A stretch of DNA of 64,000 bases. Source: Anaerolineae bacterium (GTDB lineage Bacteria; Chloroflexota; Anaerolineae; Aggregatilineales; Phototrophicaceae). The stretch is taken from positions 1-64,000 of the forward strand of contig JANWYT010000006.1 in NCBI GenBank assembly GCA_025055175.1, given 5' to 3'. Numbering within the stretch: position 1 is the stretch's first letter; the number at the start of each line of letters is the position of its first letter. Made by a program: the position numbers and the translations under genes. This document shows positions 57,739-64,000 of the stretch, one piece after another. A model generated the notes under the pieces. It saw only the letters and a list, made by a program, of their open reading frames with translations. It made no database searches and was not told the DNA's origin.

Positions 57739-58218
57739 ATGAAAGCTAACATTCATCCCAAGTGGTACTCTGCTGCCAAAGTCGTCTGCATGTCCTGTGG
57801 CAAGACCTGGAACACCGGCGCTACTGTCCCCGTCATCCAGACAGAAATCTGCTCTAACTGCCACCCCTTCTACACTGGTGAACAGCGCATCGTCGACACC
57901 GAAGGCCGCGTGGACAAGTTCATGAAGCGCCTCCAGCAGCGCGATACTATGCGTGCCGAGGCCGAAGCCGCCAAAGCCATGCTCACGCCGCTTGATCTGC
58001 CCATCGCAGAGCTGGGCTTGCAAAAGCGTTACCAGACCATCCTGGAGGAGAACGGCATCACTATCGTCCAGCATATCCTGGATAAGCTGGCTGAAGGTGA
58101 CCAAGCTCTGCTGGGAATCAGCGGCATTGGCCGTCAAGTCCTCAGCGATATCAAGAAGAACTTACGCGCGCGCGGCTACAAGCTGACCACTGACGTCGAA
58201 GAAGCCGCCGAAAGCTAG
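57739..58218 (+). CDS. rpmE: 50S ribosomal protein L31 with C-terminal alpha-CTD-like domain
   Basis: The 159-residue protein starts with a zinc-type L31 (1-67) with Cys17, Cys20, Cys38 and Cys41 ([17 protein letters not shown]). After a linker, residues 84-150 read like the C-terminal domain of RNA polymerase alpha: [49 protein letters not shown]31 is normally 70-80 residues. The tail may bind RNA, DNA or a partner; its role is unknown. GAGGAG precedes the ATG. Confidence 0.9.
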   Translation: MKANIHPKWYSAAKVVCMSCGKTWNTGATVPVIQTEICSNCHPFYTGEQRIVDTEGRVDKFMKRLQQRDTMRAEAEAAKAMLTPLDLPIAELGLQKRYQTILEENGITIVQHILDKLAEGDQALLGISGIGRQVLSDIKKNLRARGYKLTTDVEEAAES

Positions 58219-58245
58219 GGCTAGTCTCATTCTATCACCGCCCAC

Positions 58246-58280
58246 GCATCTGGCACGGGCTTCTGTGCCAGATGCTTTTA
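58246..58280 (+). terminator. Terminator after rpmE
   Basis: An 11-bp perfect stem (58246-58256 with 58265-58275) closes an 8-base loop and is followed by TTTTA. It precedes tdk and overlaps an ATG at 58272 that would otherwise open the tdk frame. Confidence 0.85.
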
Positions 58281-58319
58281 TGTGTCTCCAATCTTCTTCA
58301 CCAGCAGGAGCGAAGCCTC

Positions 58320-58892
58320 ATGAAACATCACATCGGTCGCATTGAGGTCATCTGCGGCAGCATGTTCTCTGGCAAGACCGAAGAACTCATCCGCCGCATT
58401 CGCCGCGCCAGCATCGCTCATCAGACCGTTCAGGTCTTCAAACCCTGCTTAGATGATCGCTACGGCATTGAGAACGTCACTAGCCACAACGGCCAGAAGA
58501 CAGAAGCCCAGCCTGTCTCGCAAGCTGCTGATATTTTGCAAGCTCTTAAGCCAGAGACCACAGTCGTCGCCATTGACGAAGCCCAGTTCTTCGACCATGA
58601 AATTGTCCAAGTGGCTCAAAAGCTAGCTTATAGCGGACTGCGCGTCATCATCGCCGGCCTAGACATGGATTTTCGCGGTGAGCCATTCGGCGCGATGCCC
58701 CATTTGCTGTGTATCGCCGAAGAGGTAACTAAGCTGCAAGCCATCTGCGTCATCTGCGGCAATCTGGCCAGTCATACACAGCGCCTAGTCAATCACCAGC
58801 CGGCTCACTACAATGATCCCGTGATCTTGGTCGGTGCGCTAGAGAGCTACGAAGCACGCTGTCGCCAACATCACATCGTCCTGCGCGACTAG
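58320..58892 (+). CDS. tdk: Thymidine kinase
   Basis: The 190-residue protein has the P-loop [12 protein letters not shown], the DEAQFF block, the lasso region and a zinc site (CVICG and the later CRQHH). It salvages thymidine to TMP. The ATG at 58320 has AGGAG nine bases upstream; an upstream ATG at 58272 falls inside a terminator hairpin and is rejected. Confidence 0.93.
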   Translation: MKHHIGRIEVICGSMFSGKTEELIRRIRRASIAHQTVQVFKPCLDDRYGIENVTSHNGQKTEAQPVSQAADILQALKPETTVVAIDEAQFFDHEIVQVAQKLAYSGLRVIIAGLDMDFRGEPFGAMPHLLCIAEEVTKLQAICVICGNLASHTQRLVNHQPAHYNDPVILVGALESYEARCRQHHIVLRD

Positions 58893-58894
58893 AC

Positions 58895-59947
58895 GTGTAC
58901 GCTAGGCAGAACTGCGCTACAATCGACCTAGCCCAGTCCACCGCCACCACGAGACGAGCCTTGCGCAACCTCCTGGAACTCAACGAGTACGTCAGTCGCG
59001 AAGCCGCCTTCGTCAAACCTCTCTTGGCTGAGACTGCAAAGGTAGTTGTCGGTCAAGAGCGCTTCATCCAGCGAATTTTGCTGGCCCTGTTGACCAACGG
59101 CCATCTGCTAGTAGAGGGCGTGCCTGGCTTGGCCAAGACGCTCACCATTCGCACCCTGGCTGCCACTCTGGATGCCAGCTTTCGGCGCATTCAGTTCACT
59201 CCTGACCTACTGCCCGCCGACATCACTGGGACGCTCATCTACCAGCAGGCCAGCGGCCAGTTTGAGCCGCGCTTCGGCCCTATCTTCGCCAACCTCATCC
59301 TGGCCGATGAAATCAACCGCGCACCGGCCAAAGTCCAATCGGCCTTGCTGGAATGCATGGAAGAACGCCAAGTAACCATCGGCGAAGTCAGCTACCCGTT
59401 AGACGATCCTTTCGTGGTGTTAGCTACTCAAAATCCCATCGAGCAGGAAGGCACATACCCTCTACCAGAAGCTCAATTAGATCGCTTTCTGTTCAAGGTC
59501 GTCATCGGTTATCTGAAGCGCGATGAGGAACGCCTTGTGCTGGAGCGCATGAGCGGCCCTCGGCCCGCCCCGCCGCGCCCTGTCTTGAAGCCCGAAGCGC
59601 TCATCAAGGCTCGCCAGGTGGTCGAAGAAATCTACGTGGACGATAAAATCAAAGAATACGTCTTAGACATCATCGAAGCCACCCGCAAACCCGCTGAGAT
59701 GGGCCTCAGGCGCTTGGAAAACTTGATCGAATTTGGGGCTTCACCACGCGCTACTTTGGCCCTGGTGCGCACCGCCAAAGCTCTGGCCTTCCTGGAAGGA
59801 CGCGGCTTCGTCACGCCTGACGACATCAAGGCTCTCGCGCCAGATGTGCTGCGCCACCGTATTATCCTGTCGTTTGAAGCCCAGACACAAGCCATCAACA
59901 GCGCCCAGATCATCGGTCAGATTCTCAAGCAGATCGCCGTCCCATGA
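58895..59947 (+). CDS. MoxR-family AAA+ ATPase
   Basis: The protein has Walker A VEGVPGLAKT, Walker B LILADEINRAPAK, the sensor TQNPIEQEGTYPLPEAQLDRF-type region (split for reading) and an arginine-finger region. MoxR ATPases act as chaperones for the DUF58/VWA proteins encoded next. The GTG at 58895 gives 350 residues; TTG at 58961 gives 328 and fits the family's usual start better, and a TACAAT at 58916-58921 lies between them, so the true start is uncertain. Its TGA overlaps the DUF58 start as ATGA. Confidence 0.88.
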   Translation: MYARQNCATIDLAQSTATTRRALRNLLELNEYVSREAAFVKPLLAETAKVVVGQERFIQRILLALLTNGHLLVEGVPGLAKTLTIRTLAATLDASFRRIQFTPDLLPADITGTLIYQQASGQFEPRFGPIFANLILADEINRAPAKVQSALLECMEERQVTIGEVSYPLDDPFVVLATQNPIEQEGTYPLPEAQLDRFLFKVVIGYLKRDEERLVLERMSGPRPAPPRPVLKPEALIKARQVVEEIYVDDKIKEYVLDIIEATRKPAEMGLRRLENLIEFGASPRATLALVRTAKALAFLEGRGFVTPDDIKALAPDVLRHRIILSFEAQTQAINSAQIIGQILKQIAVP

Positions 59948-60828
59948 CCACGCCGCCCAGCCTGCGCCAGCGCATTCGCAAGATTGACCTCAAGAGCCGC
60001 CGCCTAGTACAAACGGCCTTCGTCGGCGCGTACCACTCGGTTTACAAGGGCCGAGGTCTTACTTTCGTCGGGGTACGGCCTTATGCCTACGGTGATGACG
60101 TGCGCGCGATGGATTGGCGCGTCACCGCTCGCACCAGCGAGCCACACATTAAGCTGTTCGTCGAAGAACGCGAGCGCGTGGTCTTCTTGCTGGTCGACTC
60201 CAGCCCCTCCGTCCTGTTCGGCACAAACGATATGACCAAGCGCGATCAGGTGGCAGAGTTGAGCATGATCCTAGCCCACAGCGCTATCCTCAACCAAGAC
60301 CGTGTGGGGCTGCTGCTGTTCACCGATCAGATTGAGGCCTATGTGCCGCCGCGCAAGAGCCGCCAGCACGTCCAGGCTCTCACTTATCGCCTACTCACCC
60401 ACCAGCCTCAGGGCCAGCAGACGGACATCGCTCAGGCGCTCACCCGCCTCAATCGCTCGCTTCGCCCCGGCGCCATCATCTTCATCCTGTCTGACTTCTT
60501 GGCCGATCCACAGAGTTACGCCAGCGCGCTGGCCCTCACAGGCCAGCGTCATGATGTGATCGCTGTCGTGTTCGACGATCCACTCGAACGCGCTCTGCCC
60601 AGCGTGGGCTTGCTGCACCTCCAGGACGCCGAGACAGGCGAGTCGCAGATCGTCGATACTGGCTCGGCCCGCTGGCAGGCCGACTTCAAGCGTCAGCGTG
60701 CTAAATTCCTGGCCCAACGCGCCGCTGTCTTCAAGCGCGCCCGCGCCGCCGTCGTCGACGTTCCACCAGACCGCGACTATGTGCGCGCTTTGCAGCGCTT
60801 CTTCCATCAGCAAGCCCTTCGCCGCTGA
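59944..60828 (+). CDS. DUF58-domain protein of the MoxR/Bat operon
   Basis: The 294-residue protein has the DUF58 block GVRPYAYGDDVRAMDWRVTA with the DWR motif and a VWA-like half (VVFLLVDSSPS, FILSDFLAD). DUF58 proteins occur beside MoxR in the Bat (Bacteroides aerotolerance-type) and related operons, as membrane-linked or cytoplasmic partners. The start overlaps moxR as ATGA. Function is known only at system level. Confidence 0.9.
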   Translation: MTTPPSLRQRIRKIDLKSRRLVQTAFVGAYHSVYKGRGLTFVGVRPYAYGDDVRAMDWRVTARTSEPHIKLFVEERERVVFLLVDSSPSVLFGTNDMTKRDQVAELSMILAHSAILNQDRVGLLLFTDQIEAYVPPRKSRQHVQALTYRLLTHQPQGQQTDIAQALTRLNRSLRPGAIIFILSDFLADPQSYASALALTGQRHDVIAVVFDDPLERALPSVGLLHLQDAETGESQIVDTGSARWQADFKRQRAKFLAQRAAVFKRARAAVVDVPPDRDYVRALQRFFHQQALRR

Positions 60829-60831
60829 GCC

Positions 60832-61728
60832 ATGATAACGCCTCGCCTGCTCGCCCTCTGCTTCTGCTCGCTGCTGGTTGCCAGCGTGTTAGGCCAGAGT
60901 GCTGATGCTGCCCAGGCTCGGCTAGAGGCCAGCACGACGCGCGCTCAATTGGGCGAAGTCTTGGAGATCACGCTGATCGTCCGCCTGCCTGAAGGCGCGT
61001 CTTTGGTGGAGTGGCCTGAACTACCTGAAGACGAGACTCTGGACGTCCTGTCTGATGAGCTAGACGAAGCCACCGAAGAAGCTGCCAGCACGGCGAGTGA
61101 GTTGCGCCGCACTTGGCGCGTGGCGCTGTGGCGCGTCGGTACGTACCTCAGCCCATCGATGACTATCAGCTATCGCTTGGGCGGTGCTATCCTGAGCGAG
61201 CCTGTGCAATCGGTCTCTGTCGAAGTGCCGAGTCTACTGGCTGACGCTGACGACCTCAGTCCGCGTCCTTCCATCCCACCACTGGATTTGGTCGTCGAGT
61301 CGGCATGGATGACGTTGCTGCTGGTCGCTATCCCCACTCCGCTGCTGGCTCTGCTGATCTTGCGCTTCTTCCGTCGGGATGGCCCACCCACCACCAACCA
61401 AGCTGAACAACTAGCCATCAGGGATTTGGAGGACTTAGCCAGCCAAAACCTGCCGCCTGGCCTGGCTTACCCTCTAGTGGCCGCCATCCTGCGCGACTTC
61501 CTGCAAAACAGCTTGCAAATCAGCACCCGAGAGATGACCTCGCGCGAGGTCATCGACGCAGTGCGCGAAGACGGTATGTTGCCTGACAGCTTGCGCGCTG
61601 ATCTGGCGGAGCTGCTGGAACAAGCCGATCTGGTCAAGTTCGCTCGTGCTGAACCCGACAGCGCCAACATCGCCCGCTTCATCCGCTTCGCTCGCCGTTG
61701 GCTTCGGCAGGCGTCCCAGGTTTTGTGA
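60832..61728 (+). CDS. BatD-like membrane protein (beta-rich ectodomain)
   Basis: The 298-residue protein has a signal peptide (about 1-22), a beta-rich extracytoplasmic part (about 30-145), one transmembrane helix (about 160-182) and a helical cytoplasmic tail. Its place between DUF58 and two VWA genes matches BatD, though sequence likeness is weak. It begins 3 bases after the DUF58 stop. Confidence 0.65.
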   Translation: MITPRLLALCFCSLLVASVLGQSADAAQARLEASTTRAQLGEVLEITLIVRLPEGASLVEWPELPEDETLDVLSDELDEATEEAASTASELRRTWRVALWRVGTYLSPSMTISYRLGGAILSEPVQSVSVEVPSLLADADDLSPRPSIPPLDLVVESAWMTLLLVAIPTPLLALLILRFFRRDGPPTTNQAEQLAIRDLEDLASQNLPPGLAYPLVAAILRDFLQNSLQISTREMTSREVIDAVREDGMLPDSLRADLAELLEQADLVKFARAEPDSANIARFIRFARRWLRQASQVL

Positions 61729-61740
61729 GGCCGTGAGGGC

Positions 61741-62697
61741 ATGATGAACGACTTCCGCCTGGCTTTCCCTCTGGCCCTCAGTCTATTCCTGCCGCTGCTG
61801 CTGGGGCTGCTCTGGCAGAGGCGCGCCCTGAGCCGCGCCGCGCCCGTCCTGCGCTACTCCGATACACGCCTGCTCAGTGGGCTGAGCGCTTCTGCGCGAC
61901 TGCGCCTACGTCGCTTGCCCGATCTGATGCGCCTGCTGGCTTGGGCTGCGCTGGTGCTAGCCCTGGCTCGTCCGCAGTCGGGTCAAGCTGAAGTGCGCCT
62001 GAGCGGTCAAGGAGTAGACATTGTGCTAGCCATCGACATCTCTAACAGCATGGCCACGCGCGACTTTGACGACTTAGATAGGCTGAGCGCCGCCAAGCGT
62101 GTTAGCGCTAACTTCATCCTGGGCCGCGAATTCGACCGCGTGGGCTTAGTCGTCTTCTCTGAAGATGCACTATATCAAGCGCCGCCTACGCTGGACTACC
62201 GCTTGCTGCTTGAGTCGCTGGCTCAGGTCACGTTTGCAGAAGACCTGGGCCTGAGCAACCGCACAGCGCTCGGCATGGGGATTGGCATGGGCCTCAATAT
62301 GCTCAGCAGCAGCCAGTCCAACAGTCGAGTCATCATCCTGGTGACGGACGGCGCGAACAACACTGGCAGGATTGATCCCATCACCGCTGCGGAGATGGCG
62401 GCAGCTTTGGGAGTGCGCATTTACACGATAGGCGTGGGTACGCCCGCCAGTGGAGACTTGGATTTACTCACCCTGGAAAGGATCGCCAGTATCAGCCGAG
62501 GCCGCAGCTTCAACGCTGCTCAACTCAACGATCTGAGCGCTGTCTACGCTGAAATTGACCGTCTGGAGCCTTCTCCTGTGGAGCGTTTGCTCTACACTCA
62601 ATGGCAAGAACAGGCTCACCTACCGCTGCTGCTGGCCCTGATTCTGCTCATCGCTGAACGCTTCCTACGTCATACCATCTTTCAGAGTTTGCCATGA
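61741..62697 (+). CDS. VWA-domain membrane protein (BatA-like)
   Basis: The 318-residue protein has N-terminal hydrophobic helices (about 7-25, 60-77), a VWA domain with the MIDAS Asp99-x-Ser101-x-Ser103 (AIDISNS), later Thr/Asp residues in VTDGANN, and a final helix. The domain faces the outside and probably binds a metal-dependent partner. Its TGA overlaps the second VWA gene as ATGA. Confidence 0.85.
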   Translation: MMNDFRLAFPLALSLFLPLLLGLLWQRRALSRAAPVLRYSDTRLLSGLSASARLRLRRLPDLMRLLAWAALVLALARPQSGQAEVRLSGQGVDIVLAIDISNSMATRDFDDLDRLSAAKRVSANFILGREFDRVGLVVFSEDALYQAPPTLDYRLLLESLAQVTFAEDLGLSNRTALGMGIGMGLNMLSSSQSNSRVIILVTDGANNTGRIDPITAAEMAAALGVRIYTIGVGTPASGDLDLLTLERIASISRGRSFNAAQLNDLSAVYAEIDRLEPSPVERLLYTQWQEQAHLPLLLALILLIAERFLRHTIFQSLP

Positions 62698-63725
62698 GCT
62701 TCTCTCAACCCGCCTACCTCACCCTGCTCGTCTTGATACCGCTGGGAGTGCTGTTCTTTCTTTGGCGTAATTTGGCTCGTCAGCAAGCCCTGCGCCAAAT
62801 GGGTGACGAAGCGCTCGTGGGTCTGCTGATCCAGCGCATTAGCCCAGCGCGTCGCCGCCTGCGCGAATTGCTGTGGCTGATTGCCCTGGCTTCAACTATC
62901 CTGGCGTTAGCTCGCCCTACCTGGGGAGTTGAGGCCGAGACGCAGGTCATGCAAGGCGTAGAAGTCGTGCTGGCCATTGACGTGAGTCTGAGCATGGACG
63001 CCCAGGACGTTGCTCCGAGCCGCTTGCGCCGCGCTTTGCTGGTCGCCCGTGATCTGCTGGAGGCTTTGACGCAAGCTCATGTCGGTGTGCTGATCTTCAC
63101 GCGCCAGGCTCAGCCTATCCTGCCCATCACTTATGACCGCAGTGCTGCTGCTTTGTTGCTAGATAGCCTGAATAGCGGCGCGATCAGCCAGCAAGGGACT
63201 TCGCTGGCAGCAGCCATCCGCCGAGCCTTGCCGATGTTCGACGAGCGCAGTGGCGCACAGCGCTTCCTCATCCTGCTGACCGATGGCGAAGACCACGAGG
63301 GGGACGTGCTAGCCGCTGCCCGCGAAGCTCAGTCGCGCAACGTCCGCATCGACGCTGTTGGCTTTGGTACACTTCTGGGGGGCATCATCCCCATCTATGA
63401 TGCCCAGGGAATTGTTGTTGACTACAAGAAAGATTCGTCGGGTAGCTTGGTTGAGACGCGCCGCGACGACGCCACGTTGAGCGCCCTCAGCCAAACAGCA
63501 GGCGGCACATACATCCCCTACGAACCTGGAACGTCGCTCCAGCCCCTCATCGACGCCATCAACGGCGGCCAGCAGGGGGAGCGCATGGGCCGCTTGGTGG
63601 TGCGCCCGATTGAGCGCTTCGGCTTCTTCGCTGCTCTGGCCATTCTGGCCCTAGGCTTGGAAGTATTCTTGCCCGACTCGCGCCCCAGCTCATCACGGAG
63701 GCCTAACTATGCGTCGCGCTCTTAA
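62694..63725 (+). CDS. VWA-domain membrane protein (BatA/BatB-like)
   Basis: The 343-residue protein has the BatA/B pattern: short N-terminal helices, VWA domain with MIDAS Asp96-x-Ser98-x-Ser100 (AIDVSLS), TDGEDHEGD, and a final transmembrane helix (about 308-328). It follows its paralogue by ATGA overlap. BatA and BatB act with MoxR in stress or envelope functions in other bacteria. Confidence 0.87.
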   Translation: MSFSQPAYLTLLVLIPLGVLFFLWRNLARQQALRQMGDEALVGLLIQRISPARRRLRELLWLIALASTILALARPTWGVEAETQVMQGVEVVLAIDVSLSMDAQDVAPSRLRRALLVARDLLEALTQAHVGVLIFTRQAQPILPITYDRSAAALLLDSLNSGAISQQGTSLAAAIRRALPMFDERSGAQRFLILLTDGEDHEGDVLAAAREAQSRNVRIDAVGFGTLLGGIIPIYDAQGIVVDYKKDSSGSLVETRRDDATLSALSQTAGGTYIPYEPGTSLQPLIDAINGGQQGERMGRLVVRPIERFGFFAALAILALGLEVFLPDSRPSSSRRPNYASRS

Positions 63726-64000
63726 ACTGCTGGCACTGCTGCTTACTGCTTGCAGCCCCAGCCCCCAAGCCAGCAACAACGCCGCCAATGAGCTGTTGCG
63801 CCAGGGACGCGCCCAGGAAGCCCTGCGCGCTTACCAAGCCGCTCAAGTCGTCCAGCCCGACCAGCCCGTTTACTATTTCAACGCTGCTGCTGCTCTGGCA
63901 GAGCTAGGTCAGTCGGAGACAGCAGCTCTGGCCTTGCGTCAGGCCATCCAGCGCGGTGATGAGGCACTGCAAGCCAATGCTCACTACAACTTGGGCAACC
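63709..64000 (+). CDS. TPR lipoprotein (BatC-like), 3' end outside window
   Basis: The ATG at 63709 is preceded by GGAGG at 7 bases and starts within the last codons of the VWA gene (17-base overlap). The protein opens with a lipoprotein signal ending LLTAC (Cys15) and then TPR-like helical repeats (ELLRQGRAQEALRAYQ, VYYFNAAAALAELGQSE, NAHYNLGN). BatC-type TPR proteins close the Bat operon. The frame is open at the window edge. Confidence 0.8.
   Translation, partial: MRRALKLLALLLTACSPSPQASNNAANELLRQGRAQEALRAYQAAQVVQPDQPVYYFNAAAALAELGQSETAALALRQAIQRGDEALQANAHYNLGN

Noticed and set aside
58272-58319. Longer start for thymidine kinase at 58272
   Set aside because: That ATG sits in the terminator hairpin after rpmE; the ATG at 58320 has a good Shine-Dalgarno and the family N-terminus.

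Overview
The window is one densely coded bacterial chromosome segment of about 60 protein genes plus one tRNA. It carries no rRNA, CRISPR array, insertion sequence or prophage. Most genes are housekeeping. The combination of Rex, a class II HMG-CoA reductase, MacB-type exporters, LysM/L,D-transpeptidase, an L31 with a C-terminal extension and F1 ATPase genes split from F0 suggests Chloroflexota (Anaerolineae-like). That placement is inference from gene content; no marker-gene comparison could be run.

Layout. 1-7.4 kb: cell-wall L,D-transpeptidase, HD protein, aspartase/fumarase-family lyase, superoxide dismutase, two coupled EamA transporters and a two-domain solute-binding protein. 7.4-12.2 kb (minus): nadD, obg, an SDR, a degenerate receiver-domain protein and a winged-helix AAA+ ATPase. 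12.3-16.6 kb: a metallo-hydrolase, then tig-clpP-clpX and tRNA-Leu. 16.7-24.2 kb (minus): an export operon with two HlyD-type adaptors, one ATPase, two MacB-type permeases, an unknown gene and a GbsR/MarR-like regulator. 24.3-30.5 kb: rex, mreB and atpA-atpG-atpD-atpC without F0 or delta genes. 30.8-33.3 kb: proline catabolism. 33.8-40 kb: PNP, a membrane protein, a PanG-like reductase candidate, panB, panC and lepA. 40-47.4 kb: a decarboxylase-fold protein, CinA, an orphan sugar-type ABC ATPase, an OB-fold (DUF35-like) protein beside HMG-CoA reductase, a polysaccharide deacetylase and a serine-palmitoyltransferase-like enzyme. 47.4-54.7 kb: a 1633-residue RND transporter and glgB. 54.8-58.9 kb: ruvB-queA-rplU-rpmA-rpmE-tdk. 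58.9-64 kb: MoxR-DUF58-BatD/BatA/BatB/BatC-like operon running off the right edge.

How the genes work together. Clear functional units are proline to glutamate (two enzymes), pantoate and pantothenate synthesis (candidate reductase plus PanB and PanC), the Clp protease with trigger factor, the F1 ATPase, the MacB-type exporter and the MoxR/Bat module. The most unusual items are the oversized RND protein with an extra periplasmic region and two additional membrane helices, the L31 with an RNA-polymerase-alpha-CTD-like tail, the HMG-CoA reductase/DUF35 pair, the SPT-like enzyme, and two adjacent proteins whose enzymatic motifs look lost (CinA C-terminal domain and an OMP-decarboxylase-like protein).

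Start codons were moved downstream from the longest open frame where a Shine-Dalgarno sequence, a terminator or the family's usual N-terminus argued for it. Promoter calls rest on eye-matched hexamers only.
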